Source: Kaistia sp. 32K
GTDB lineage: Bacteria > Pseudomonadota > Alphaproteobacteria > Rhizobiales > Kaistiaceae
Reading direction: 5' to 3'
Assembly (NCBI RefSeq): GCF_016629525.1
Contig: NZ_AP024269.1
Coordinates: 3,844,001 to 3,908,000 of the forward strand
Length of the DNA stretch: 64,000 nt
Of this stretch, positions 25,913 to 33,998 are shown in pieces. The notes under the pieces are model-generated. The model was not told the DNA's origin. It did not search any database and saw only the letters and a program-made list of their open reading frames with translations. Position 1 is the stretch's first letter. Every line of letters begins with the position of its first letter. The translations under genes and the position numbers were made by a program.

Positions 25913-26806
25913 ATGAAGAACAAACTGGGCGTTCACGCACAGGTCTGGGTCGGCGGCTGGAGCCACGAGGAAGCCGAGCGCGCGATCGCGAGCACCGCCG
26001 GCCTCGGCTACGACTATATCGAGGCCCCTGCCCTCGACCCGTCACTGATCGACATCCCCTTCACGGTGAAGGCGCTGGAGAAGCACGGCATCGGCATCAC
26101 CACGTCGCTCGGCCTCGACGACAGCTGCGACATCTCCTCCGGCGACGCGGACAAGAAGGCGCGCGGCGAGGCGCATCTGAGGAAGGTCGTCTCGACGACG
26201 CGCGACCTCGGCGGCACGCACATCACCGGCATCCTCTATTCCGGCTTCCAGAAATACTTCACGCCCGCCACGACGGAAGGCGTCGCCGGCGCGGTCGAGG
26301 TGCTGCGTCGCGTCGCGGAGGAAGCGGCAAGGAGCAACATCACCCTCGGCCTCGAGGTGGTGAACCGCTACGAGACCAACGTCATCAACACGGCAGCCCA
26401 GGGCGTCGAGCTCTGCAAGCGAGTCGGCATGCCGAACGTCAAGGTGCACCTCGACTGCTACCACATGAACATCGAGGAAGCGGACGCCGAGCGCGCCATC
26501 ATCGAGACCGGCGATTATCTCGGCTATTTCCACACCGGCGAATCGCATCGCGGCTATCTCGGCACCGGATCGATCGACTTCACGCGGATCTTCCGTGGCC
26601 TGGTGAAGGCGAACTACCAGGGTCCGATCGCGTTCGAATCCTTCTCTTCCGCCGTCGCCGGCGAGCCGCTTTCCGGAATCTTGGGCATCTGGCGCAATCT
26701 CTGGACCGATTCGACCGATCTCTGCCGCCACGCCATGCAGTTCACGCAGGCGCAGATGAAGGCGGCCGAGGAAGCGCAGGCGATCCGCACCGGCGCCGAC
26801 TGGTAG
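25913..26806 (+). CDS. D-tagatose/D-allulose 3-epimerase-like sugar epimerase
   Basis: 297 aa TIM-barrel protein. All four metal ligands of the D-tagatose/D-psicose 3-epimerase family are found at the expected spacing: E148 (GLEVVNRYE), D181 (HLDCYHMN), H207 (FHTGESHRG) and E242 (AFESF), plus R213. The family interconverts ketoses at C3, for example D-fructose with D-allulose. AGGGAGG lies before the ATG, after a small CAGGGC/GCCCTG hairpin. Exact substrate is inferred only at family level. Confidence 0.88.
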   Translation: MKNKLGVHAQVWVGGWSHEEAERAIASTAGLGYDYIEAPALDPSLIDIPFTVKALEKHGIGITTSLGLDDSCDISSGDADKKARGEAHLRKVVSTTRDLGGTHITGILYSGFQKYFTPATTEGVAGAVEVLRRVAEEAARSNITLGLEVVNRYETNVINTAAQGVELCKRVGMPNVKVHLDCYHMNIEEADAERAIIETGDYLGYFHTGESHRGYLGTGSIDFTRIFRGLVKANYQGPIAFESFSSAVAGEPLSGILGIWRNLWTDSTDLCRHAMQFTQAQMKAAEEAQAIRTGADW

Positions 26807-26832
26807 TCCAGACACTGGTAGTCCCGATATGC

Positions 26833-26858
26833 ATCGGGCGGCCGCCGGGCCGCCCGAT
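26833..26858. terminator. Perfect 11-bp hairpin between convergent genes
   Basis: ATCGGGCGGCC and GGCCGCCCGAT pair around GCCG. It sits between the convergent ends of the epimerase gene and the small gene at 26881. No T-run on either strand, so it may be a bidirectional transcript end of low efficiency. Confidence 0.45.
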
Positions 26859-26880
26859 CCACCTCAACCCCGCCCTTCCC

Positions 26881-27069
26881 TCAGCCCGGGCCGATATCGA
26901 TGCCCTTGGTGCCGGAATCCGGCAGCGAGCCGGTTCCCGGCGTCTTCTCGTGATCGGTCAGGTCGGGACGGGCATGCGGCCCTTCCGGCGGCATGGGCTC
27001 GACCTTCCGGGTCGTCTTCTTGTCCGACTTCGGGTCCGCGTCCCTGGTGTCCCGCTTGGCGTCCGGCAT
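26881..27069 (-). CDS. Small hydrophilic hypothetical protein
   Basis: 62 aa, charged and Pro/Gly rich, probably disordered. It starts MPDAKRDTRDADPKSDKK and ends EKTPGTGSLPDSGTKGIDIG PG. GGAGGT lies just before the ATG at 27069. PGTG-LP tails of this kind occur in other rhizobial small proteins as far as I recall, but the function is unknown. Confidence 0.6.
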   Translation of the reverse strand: MPDAKRDTRDADPKSDKKTTRKVEPMPPEGPHARPDLTDHEKTPGTGSLPDSGTKGIDIGPG

Positions 27070-27137
27070 GGAAACCTCCATCAAGCCTCACTGACAAGTG
27101 AACGCGCCGGCGCCGGATTCGTTGCGAGATCAAGGCC

Positions 27138-28661
27138 CTATCCCGCGGCAACCTCCGCGAAATAGCCTTCCGGCCCCTCGACCTCGACCAGCCTCTTCTT
27201 CTCGATCCGCCAGAACCGGTTGCCGACGGCGCGCACGAAGCTGCGGTCATGCGACACCAGCAGGCAGCTCGCCTCGTGGCCGAGCAGTTCGCTCTCCAGC
27301 GCTTCCTGCCCCTCGATGTCGAGATGGTTGGTCGGCTCGTCGAGCAGGTAGAAATTGGGATTGGTCAGCCGGAGCACCAGCATGCCGAGCCGCGCCTTCT
27401 GCCCGCCGGAGAGGCGGCCGATCGGGCTCGCCTGCCAGTCGATGCCGATGCCCGCCCCCGCCAGCAGGCTGCGGCCGCGCTGATCGCCGAGCTCGAAGCG
27501 CCGGGACAGCGCGCCGAGCGGCGTGTCGGTATCGGCGAGATCGGAGAGGCCCTGGTCGCCATAGCCGAGCACCAGGCTCGGCGTAGCCTTGACGGCGGGG
27601 TCGGCGCCTTCCGGCGCCACGATCGCCTGCCGCACCCGCTCGATCAGCCGCGACTTGCCGGCGCCGTTCAGCCCGAGCAGCACGATCCGGTCGCCCTGGC
27701 GGATCCAGAGCTTGCCGGTCCGAAACAGCAGCGTGCCGTCCGGCGTGGTGATGGGCGCATCGTCGAGCGTCACCAGCACCTTGGCATGGGTGCCGCGATT
27801 GGCGAGGCGGATGGCGCCGGCCGAGCGCTCCTGGTGCGCGGGACGCGCCGCCTCCTCCAGTCTGTCGGCGCGCTGCCGGAGCTGCTTGGTCTTGATGACC
27901 AGCAGGTCGCTGCCGGAGTTGATGCCGATATTGTTGAGCTTGGCCGCCTGGCGCCGCAATTGCTGCGCCGCCTTCATATCCTTCTCGAAGCGGTTCGCCT
28001 CGGAGGCGTCGACCTCGTCGAGCGCCGCCCGCGCCCGGCTGTAGGGGAGCTGGAAGACGCGCGAGGCTTCCGGCCGCAGGAACAGGGTCCGGTTGGTCAC
28101 CGCATCGAGAAAGGCGCGGTCGTGGCTGCAAATCACCAGGGTCGTGTCGCGCGGCTGCGCGTTCAGCCAGCCTTCCAGCTGGCCGATGCGGGCGAGATCG
28201 AGGTGGTTGGTGGGCTCGTCGAGCAGAAGCACGTCCGGGTCGGTGACGGAGACGCGGGCAATCATGGCGAGGCGCTGCCAGCCGCCGCTCAATTGGCGGA
28301 GCGGCTTCCGCCGCATCGCCTCCGGCACGTCGAGCGAATCGAGCACGACATCCGCCCGCCAGCCTTCGCTATCGCGCTGATCGGCCGGCAGCGCCTTCAG
28401 CACCGCGTCGTGGAAGGCGACATCGGCCAGCGCTTCGGGAACGTTCTGCTCGACATGCCCGACGCTCAGGCCGCGGGCGCGGGTGACGTCGCCGGTCGTC
28501 GGCTCGATGCCGCCGGCGATCGCCCGAAGCAGCGTGGACTTGCCGCGCCCATTGGCGGCGACGATGCCGAGCCGGTCACCCGGCTCGATGGCGAGGTTGA
28601 GATTGGAGAAAAGCGGTGCGCCGAGGGTCACGCCGAGCGCGCGCAGATGAATCAAAGCCAT
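27138..28661 (-). CDS. ABC-F family ATPase
   Basis: 507 aa soluble protein with two ABC domains and no membrane segments. Domain 1: ANGRGKST, LSGGWQR, LLLDEPTNHLD. Domain 2: GLNGAGKS, LSGGQKAR, YLLDEPTNHLD. The linker between them (about residues 235-290) is charged and helical, as in ABC-F proteins that act on the ribosome. Some members protect against antibiotics, others aid translation. It is preceded by a 240-nt leader with a short ORF and hairpins. Confidence 0.88.
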   Translation of the reverse strand: MALIHLRALGVTLGAPLFSNLNLAIEPGDRLGIVAANGRGKSTLLRAIAGGIEPTTGDVTRARGLSVGHVEQNVPEALADVAFHDAVLKALPADQRDSEGWRADVVLDSLDVPEAMRRKPLRQLSGGWQRLAMIARVSVTDPDVLLLDEPTNHLDLARIGQLEGWLNAQPRDTTLVICSHDRAFLDAVTNRTLFLRPEASRVFQLPYSRARAALDEVDASEANRFEKDMKAAQQLRRQAAKLNNIGINSGSDLLVIKTKQLRQRADRLEEAARPAHQERSAGAIRLANRGTHAKVLVTLDDAPITTPDGTLLFRTGKLWIRQGDRIVLLGLNGAGKSRLIERVRQAIVAPEGADPAVKATPSLVLGYGDQGLSDLADTDTPLGALSRRFELGDQRGRSLLAGAGIGIDWQASPIGRLSGGQKARLGMLVLRLTNPNFYLLDEPTNHLDIEGQEALESELLGHEASCLLVSHDRSFVRAVGNRFWRIEKKRLVEVEGPEGYFAEVAAG

Positions 28662-28747
28662 GGGAATTCTCGGGTCTGTCCGGACCGCCGCCGACGCCCC
28701 TGCACGGGGTACGCATTCAAAGGCAAAAGAAGTCCGGTGATTGTCAC

Positions 28748-28782
28748 GATGCCGGCGCGCGAACAGGGTTCAGCGCGGCATC
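28748..28782 (-). promoter_or_regulatory. Leader hairpin upstream of the ABC-F gene
   Basis: GATGCCG (28748-28754) and CGGCATC (28776-28782) can pair in the 5' leader between the short ORF at 28831-28902 and the ABC-F start. Together with the ORF hairpin it could form an alternative structure. The role is inferred. Confidence 0.4.
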
Positions 28783-28830
28783 ACCACGAAGGGCAGACCG
28801 AAAAGAGAGGCGCCTTGGCGCTCGCCGGGG

Positions 28831-28902
28831 TCAGCCCTGCAAAAATCCTTGCAGGGCATGAACAGGGCCGCACTGACGAATGTTGCGAAAGAACGTACGC
28901 AC
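28831..28902 (-). CDS. Putative 23-aa leader peptide of the ABC-F gene
   Basis: GTG start at 28902 with a strong AAAGGAGGG ribosome site 4 nt upstream. It encodes MRTFFRNIRQCGPVHALQGF followed by LQG and a TGA. Codons near the end lie in a perfect 9-bp hairpin (GCCCTGCAA 28834-28842 with TTGCAGGGC 28849-28857), so a translating ribosome would melt it. This is the layout of an attenuation leader. I do not recognise the peptide. Regulation by ribosome stalling is an inference. Confidence 0.5.
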   Translation of the reverse strand: MRTFFRNIRQCGPVHALQGFLQG

Positions 28903-29319
28903 GCAGCCCTCCTTTGTTTGGCGCGAACAATGGCCGGACCATAGCGGCGGCGCTCCGGCGTGGCAACCGGCGGGTCGCCGAGCCCCCTCCCGGACCGCGT
29001 TCCCAACTCGGCCGTCATCCTGAGGTGCCCGGCGAAGCCGGGCCTCGAAGGCGGGCCAGGGAACAGCGGATTCGGATCCCGGGGCGCGCCTCGCCGGACT
29101 TCGCCTGCTCAATCCTCCTTCGAGGCTTCGCTGACGCGAAGCACCTCAGGAGGATGGCGGAGGGGGCCTATCGGCCGGAAGGCTCGGAGGGAGGTGTCGC
29201 TTGAAGTACTTCGAATATGGCCCGAGACAAGCCCAGCGGCCCTGCGATCCCGCACGCTTGCCGATCGGCTTCGGATGCTGCTACGTCGCGCTCCCGCGCC
29301 TCGTGCAACCGGAGACATC
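28903..29319. other. Gene-poor gap containing one dispersed repeat
   Basis: Between the divergent leader of the ABC-F gene and the GT25 gene. It holds a repeat copy (29013-29158) and probably the two promoters. No other coding signal is convincing, although a plus frame stays open through it. Confidence 0.6.
29013..29158. repeat. Dispersed palindromic repeat, copy 1
   Basis: Left end GTCATCCTGAGGTGCCCGG, right end GAAGCACCTCAGGAGGATGG, with internal CGAAGG/CCTTCGAGGCTTCGC. The ends are inverted. Further copies at 44258-44400 and 44635-44760 share both ends, with variable middles. No transposase inside, so it is MITE- or REP-like. Confidence 0.75.
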
Positions 29320-30171
29320 GTGCGAAGCCTCTTGATCAACCTCGACAGGTCGACGGAACGCCTAGACTGGATGAAAAGCCAGTTCCGAGGGCTTGGCGCA
29401 ACGCTTGAACGGGTGCCCGCCGTCGATGCCAGGCACCTCGCCGAGGCGGAGCTCAGGCACCATGCCAAGCCCCGCGCGGATGGCGAAAGGCTCTCGGCGG
29501 CCGAGGTCGCCTGCTTCCTCAGCCACCGCCGATGCTGGCGGATGATCGCGGAGGGCGATTCGCCCTACGGCGCCATCTTCGAAGACGACGTCCTGATGAT
29601 CGCGGAGTTCGCTCCGTTCCTGTCGTCGCACGCCTGGATCCGGCCGGAGGTTGAGATCGTCAAGCTGGAGGCGCCTCACCCCGACCTGTACAGGGGAACG
29701 CCCGGCAACGGATCGGGCAGGCTTCGCCTCTACCCGACGGAAAAGTCATGGGATGGCGCCGCTGCGTACATCCTTTCAAAGAAGCTCGCGGCCCGGCTCG
29801 CAGCGCAAGAAGCATTCACGTGCCCCGTCGACCAGTTCCTGTTCGACATCACCCGGGAGGGTCGCGATTTCGCCTCGCATGAGGTCCGGCCGGGCGTCTG
29901 CATCCAGGCTGGCAGGCTCGAAGGATCCGACGACTTTCTGACCAGCACGATCGGCGCCGACCGCATGAACACGGTCGTGATCGAGCCAACGAACATTGTG
30001 CTGCCCGAGCCCCGAGCAGTCCCGGCGCCAAAGATCAAACCGGGGCTGCCGGCAAAGCTCGTCCGGGAAGTCCGGCGCCCGTTCGAGCAGGTCCAGTTCT
30101 GGCTCAGGAAGCAGGCCGACATGCGGTACGCGCCGCCGATCGCCCTCCCCCGAAAGCGAAGCCGGCTCTGA
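29320..30171 (+). CDS. Glycosyltransferase family 25 protein
   Basis: 283 aa from GTG 29320 (GGAG 6 nt upstream). VRSLLINLDRSTERLDWMKS is the family opening, FEDDVLM carries the acidic motif, and ACFLSHRRCWRMIAEGDSPY and EKSWDGAAAYILSKKLA are further GT25 (LgtB/Lex) segments. The family adds galactose or similar sugars to lipopolysaccharide or other glycans in the cytoplasm. The last 70 residues are basic. The frame is open upstream to 28960, but that part is repeat-derived. Confidence 0.82.
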   Translation: MRSLLINLDRSTERLDWMKSQFRGLGATLERVPAVDARHLAEAELRHHAKPRADGERLSAAEVACFLSHRRCWRMIAEGDSPYGAIFEDDVLMIAEFAPFLSSHAWIRPEVEIVKLEAPHPDLYRGTPGNGSGRLRLYPTEKSWDGAAAYILSKKLAARLAAQEAFTCPVDQFLFDITREGRDFASHEVRPGVCIQAGRLEGSDDFLTSTIGADRMNTVVIEPTNIVLPEPRAVPAPKIKPGLPAKLVREVRRPFEQVQFWLRKQADMRYAPPIALPRKRSRL

Positions 30172-30322
30172 CGGGAAGCCTGCCCGCGAGCGCGCGGTGC
30201 GGCGCGACGGAGCGCGGCGGACCGGACGCGCTTGCGCCGGGCGGTCGGCGAAATCGTGAGGCTCGATCCCGGGGACCGGGAAGGAAATTCGCTAGGCATT
30301 TCAAGGGAGGTGGGAAGGATGG

Positions 30323-30394
<72 letters not shown>

Positions 30395-30498
30395 ATCCTT
30401 CTGATCGCGACCGGCGGGACCGGCGGCGTGAGCGGGTGTATAGCCGGGTGTTTCCGAAGGTTCAAGCCTCGTGTTTCCCGACCCTGTTGAAAACTTCC

Positions 30499-30858
30499 TC
30501 AGGCGGCGAGCAGACGCTCCACCTCGTTGACGAGATCGCGCAGGTGGAACGGCTTCGACAGCACCTTCGCATCCTTGGGCGCATTCGAATCCGGGTTCAG
30601 CGCCACGGCGGCGAAGCCGGTGATGAACATCACCTTCAGGTCGGGATCGAGCTCGGTGGCGCGGCGCGCCAGCTCGATGCCGTCCATCTCCGGCATGACG
30701 ATGTCGGTCAGGAGCAGCGTGAAGGGCTCCTCGCGGATCCGTTCATAGGCGCTGCGGCCATTGTCGAAGGAGACGACATCATAGCCGGCATTCTGCAACG
30801 CCTTGGCCAGAAAGCGGCGCATGTCGTTGTCGTCTTCGGCAAGCAGGATGCGGTTCAT
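30499..30858 (-). CDS. cpdR: CpdR-type response regulator
   Basis: 119 aa single receiver domain. Acidic pair ED (LLAEDDND), phospho-acceptor Asp in LLLTDIVMPEMDGIELA, conserved Thr in MFITGFAAVAL, Lys in VLSKPFHLRDLVNEVERLL. The GFAAVALNPDS and C-terminal HLRDLVNEVERLLAA are typical of CpdR. In Caulobacter CpdR, when unphosphorylated, delivers substrates to ClpXP in the cell cycle, controlled through CckA-ChpT. ATG 30870 would add four residues; 30858 matches the family start better. Confidence 0.88.
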   Translation of the reverse strand: MNRILLAEDDNDMRRFLAKALQNAGYDVVSFDNGRSAYERIREEPFTLLLTDIVMPEMDGIELARRATELDPDLKVMFITGFAAVALNPDSNAPKDAKVLSKPFHLRDLVNEVERLLAA

Positions 30859-31159
30859 CAGGGAATCCATGGCTGGACGGCCGGTCTCGGTCGAGATTCG
30901 ATCGGGCGCCTCGCGGCACCTTGTGATTTGGTTATCGAATTACGGCTGAACGAAGTAAATATCGGGTGAATGGGGGCGAAATTTCCCGCTCCCTGCCGCG
31001 CCGGTGGACAGCTGCCCGCCATATTGGCACCATGATGCGGCGCAGGTATCCGTTCCGCGGACCGGCGCCAAGTTGGCACCCCGTTGCGCGTGCCAGAGAA
31101 CTGGGAGAACGACCATCGACGCCGCGCCGGACCTTGCGAATGCGCTTCCCTTCGAAGTG

Positions 31160-32008
31160 ATGGCTCCGGCCGAGCAGCGCATTCCGTTCGTGTTCAACTC
31201 CCCCCATAGCGGCCGCGTCTATCCGGCCGATTTCCTCGAGGCGTCGAAGCTCGACGAACGGATGATCCGCCGCTCGGAGGATACGTTCGTCGACGATCTC
31301 TTCGCGTCGGTCGTGCCGCTCGGCGCCCCTCTGATGCGGGCGCATTTTCCGCGCGCCTGGCTGGATGTGAACCGCGAGCCCTACGAGCTCGACCCGCGTA
31401 TGTTCGACGGCGAGCTGCCGCCCTATGCCAATGTGCGCTCGCTGCGCGTCGCCGGCGGCCTCGGCACCATCGCCCGCGTCGTCTCGGAAAATGTCGAGAT
31501 CTATGCCGAACCGATCCCGGTCGCGGATGCGCTCCTGCGGATCGAGACGATCTACAAGCCCTATCACGAGACGCTGCGGCAGCTTCTGGCGACGACGCAC
31601 CAGCGCTTCGGCTTCTGCGTGCTGGTCGACTGCCATTCGATGCCGTCCTCCGTCCGCGCGGCGCCCGGGCGGGCGCGGGCCGACATCGTGCTCGGCGACC
31701 GCTACGGCACCAGCTGCGCGCCGGCGATCTCGGAAGCGGCGCACGCGATCCTGACCGACGCCGGCTATGCGGTCGCGCGCAACAAGCCCTATGCCGGCGG
31801 CTTCATCACCGAGCATTACGGCCGGCCCGGCAACGGGCTGCACGCGCTGCAGATCGAGATCAATCGCGGGCTCTATATGAACGAGCGGACGCTGCAGCTG
31901 AATTCCGGCTTCGAGCGGCTCGCCGCCGACCTCGCCCGCTTCACGGCGGCGCTGTCGAGCGTGCCGGACGCCGCGCTCTATCCCATCGCCGCCGAGGCGG
32001 CCGAGTAG
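31160..32008 (+). CDS. N-formylglutamate amidohydrolase family protein (second)
   Basis: 282 aa from ATG 31160. Motifs PFVFNSPHSGRVYP, AWLDVNREPYELDP, LVDCHSMPS and the C-terminal TEHYGRPGNGLHALQIEINR are classical for HutG-type N-formylglutamate deformylases. It resembles characterised HutG more than the paralogue at 3284-4108 does. The true start may lie upstream: a strong GGGAG site (31103-31107) is followed by an in-frame ATC at 31115, which would give IDAAPDLANALPFEV ahead of this Met. Confidence 0.85.
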   Translation: MAPAEQRIPFVFNSPHSGRVYPADFLEASKLDERMIRRSEDTFVDDLFASVVPLGAPLMRAHFPRAWLDVNREPYELDPRMFDGELPPYANVRSLRVAGGLGTIARVVSENVEIYAEPIPVADALLRIETIYKPYHETLRQLLATTHQRFGFCVLVDCHSMPSSVRAAPGRARADIVLGDRYGTSCAPAISEAAHAILTDAGYAVARNKPYAGGFITEHYGRPGNGLHALQIEINRGLYMNERTLQLNSGFERLAADLARFTAALSSVPDAALYPIAAEAAE

Positions 32009-32020
32009 AATTCCGGGCAG

Positions 32021-32097
32021 AAAAAAGGGCCGCTCGTGGATACGAGGCGGCCCAAGTCTAGGGAGGAAACGCCCAAGAAGGGCAGCGGTAGATCGAC
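32021..32097 (-). ncRNA. mmgR: suhB/MmgR-like small RNA
   Basis: On the minus strand: hairpin GCCC-UUCUU-GGGC (32083-32071), then single-stranded GUUUCCUCCCUAGACUU (32070-32054), then a GGGCCGCCUCGU.../ACGAGCGGCCC terminator stem and six U (32026-32021). This order, the anti-Shine-Dalgarno-like CUCCC and the neighbouring inositol-monophosphatase-family gene match the alphaproteobacterial suhB RNA, known as MmgR in Sinorhizobium, where it limits polyhydroxybutyrate granules. The 5' end is estimated. Confidence 0.75.
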
Positions 32098-32116
32098 GCC
32101 AATCGACGTACCGCAC

Positions 32117-32130
32117 CGCAATAAATTGCG
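32117..32130. promoter_or_regulatory. CGCAAT-AA-ATTGCG palindrome upstream of the sRNA
   Basis: A perfect dyad about 20 bp upstream of the estimated sRNA 5' end, within an AT-richer stretch. Candidate operator or promoter element for the sRNA. Binding factor unknown. Confidence 0.4.
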
Positions 32131-32339
32131 CTTGCAGTGCAAAAAGATCAAGACCTCTTTCCCCATCCGGCCTTTCCCCGCGACAATTCGGCAACATCCG
32201 ACGGAATCACCCCGCCGCCGCCTTCAGGGCGGATAAAAATAGACTTTTAAAATCATCCTGTTAGATAGCCACCTCTGAACGGGACGGAGGCATGCACAGA
32301 ATGCATGCCCCGCATGCAGAAGCCTCTGGAGCCGCCATC

Positions 32340-33119
32340 ATGACCGATTCCGCCCTGATCGCCTTCCTCGACCAGCTGGCCGATTCTGCCGGAAAAGCGA
32401 TCATGCCGCATTTTCGGGCACTCGATTTCGTGGAGAACAAGGCGGCGTCCGGCTTCGATCCGGTGACGGTGGCGGACCGGGCTTCGGAGCAGGCGCTGCG
32501 GGCGCTGATCAACGCGCATTATCCAGATCACGGCATCCTGGGCGAGGAATTCGGCGACGAGAACACCGACTCCGAGAATGTCTGGATCCTCGACCCGATC
32601 GACGGCACCCGCGCCTTCATTTCCGGCCTGCCGGTCTGGGGCACGCTGATCGGCCTCGTCTCCGGCGGCAAGCCGGCGCTCGGCATGATGGCGCAGCCCT
32701 TCACCCGCGAGCGCTTCGCCGGCGACGGCAGCCGCGCCTGGTATACGGGGCCGGACGGCGACCGGGCGCTCAAGACGCGCGCCTGCGCCGAGATCGCCGA
32801 CGCGGTGCTGTTCACCACCACGCCGGCGCTGTTCAAGGGCGCCGATCGCGACGCCTATGACCGCGTCGAGAGCCAGGTCCGGCTCGTCCGCTATGGCTGC
32901 GATTGCTACGCCTATTGCATGGTCGCTGCGGGCTTCGTCGATGCCGTCATCGAGGTCGGCCTGCACCCCTACGACATCGTTGCCCTCATCCCGGTGATCG
33001 AGGGTGCCGGCGGCCGCGTCACCAACTGGGAAGGCGGCCCGGCCACCAGCGGCGGCCGCGTGGTGGCAACCGGCGACGCCCGCCTGCACGAGAAGATTCT
33101 GGAGACGCTGAACCGCTGA
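32340..33119 (+). CDS. hisN: Inositol-monophosphatase-family histidinol-phosphatase
   Basis: 259 aa. Metal and phosphate motifs GEEFGDE (about residues 67-73), WILDPIDGTRAFISGLPVWG (about 81-100) and the C-terminal GLHPYDIVALIPVIEGAGG. The RAFISGLP variant is typical of HisN, which removes phosphate from L-histidinol phosphate in histidine synthesis, although other phosphatase roles are possible. GGAG lies 8 nt before the ATG. A TGCATGC/GCATGCA hairpin (32302-32318) lies in the leader. Confidence 0.88.
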   Translation: MTDSALIAFLDQLADSAGKAIMPHFRALDFVENKAASGFDPVTVADRASEQALRALINAHYPDHGILGEEFGDENTDSENVWILDPIDGTRAFISGLPVWGTLIGLVSGGKPALGMMAQPFTRERFAGDGSRAWYTGPDGDRALKTRACAEIADAVLFTTTPALFKGADRDAYDRVESQVRLVRYGCDCYAYCMVAAGFVDAVIEVGLHPYDIVALIPVIEGAGGRVTNWEGGPATSGGRVVATGDARLHEKILETLNR

Positions 33120-33161
33120 GCCGGCTGAGGCAGGGCGCCGAGGCGCCCCACCCCACGGCAC

Positions 33162-33899
33162 TCAGATCGACTGCAGCAAGCCGCCGTCGACGGCGATCGC
33201 CTGGCCGGTGATGTAGCTCGCGCGCTCCGAGGCGAGGAAGGCGGCGAGTGCGGCGAATTCTTCCGGCTCGCCGATCCGGCCGGCCGGGATCTTCGGGCCG
33301 ACCGTCGCGCTGGTGACGCCGAGCTCGGCCATGCGGTCGGTATTGGTGAAGCCCGGCAGCAGCGCGTTGACGGTGATACCCGCCGCCGCGACGTCGCGGC
33401 TCAGCGCGTTGACGAGGCCGAGCAGGCCGGCGCGCAGGCCGTTCGAGACGACGAGGCCGGGCATCGGCTCCCGCGCCGCGACCGAGGTGACCGCGAGGAT
33501 GCGGCCAAAGCCCTTGGCGCGCATGGCCGGTAGCGCCGCGCCGACGCTCTCGACGAAGCTCATCCAGAGATTGTCGAAGCCGGCCTGCCAGGCGGCATCC
33601 GAGATCGCCTCGAAATTGCCGGGCGCCGGGCCGCCGGTATTGGTGACGAGGATGTCCGGGCCGCCGCCGAGAAGCTCGGCCGCCTGCTGCACCAGCACGC
33701 GGCTCGATCCCGGCTTCGAGACATCGCCGGCAAGGCCGATCGCGCCGATCTCCGCCGCCACCTTTTCCACCCGCGCCGCGTCGCGCGCGACGATGACGAC
33801 CTTGGCGCCCTCGGCCGCCAGTTCCGCCGCGACCGCCCGGCCGAGGCCGCGCGATCCGCCGAAGACGAGTGCGGTCTTGTCGTTGAGTTTCAGATCCAT
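33162..33899 (-). CDS. SDR-family oxidoreductase lacking YxxxK
   Basis: 245 aa Rossmann protein. NAD(P) motif GGSRGLGRA (about residues 14-22) and NTGG are present, and the C-terminus (ITGQAIAVDGG) is typical. The catalytic Tyr-xxx-Lys is absent: after TSVAAREPMPG the segment reads LVVSNGLRAGLLG, with Ser and Arg at the usual positions. Such variants occur in a subgroup annotated as 3-oxoacyl-ACP-reductase-like. Probably co-transcribed with the hydrolase gene upstream (99-bp gap). Confidence 0.85.
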   Translation of the reverse strand: MDLKLNDKTALVFGGSRGLGRAVAAELAAEGAKVVIVARDAARVEKVAAEIGAIGLAGDVSKPGSSRVLVQQAAELLGGGPDILVTNTGGPAPGNFEAISDAAWQAGFDNLWMSFVESVGAALPAMRAKGFGRILAVTSVAAREPMPGLVVSNGLRAGLLGLVNALSRDVAAAGITVNALLPGFTNTDRMAELGVTSATVGPKIPAGRIGEPEEFAALAAFLASERASYITGQAIAVDGGLLQSI

Positions 33900-33998
33900 G
33901 GCGATGCCCTGTTGTTCGAGGATGGCGGAGGCTCGCAAATCCCCCGGAGAAAAACCAGCCGTCGAAACAGAGACTTGGGGCGGCGAGCGTCGGGAGGT

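Noticed and set aside
26799..26824. Duplicated ACTGGTAGTCC at the end of the epimerase gene
   Set aside because: A short tandem duplication just after the stop codon; most likely slippage with no function.
28960..29319. N-terminal extension of the GT25 gene
   Set aside because: It is read through a dispersed repeat and lacks a ribosome site; GTG 29320 begins exactly at the GT25 domain with GGAG upstream.
30172..30322. Possible integration site next to tRNA-Val
   Set aside because: No integrase, no direct repeat of the tRNA 3' end and no mobile genes nearby.
31978..32166. 62-codon minus-strand ORF over the sRNA region
   Set aside because: Its frame runs through the terminator stem of the suhB-like RNA and shows no protein features.
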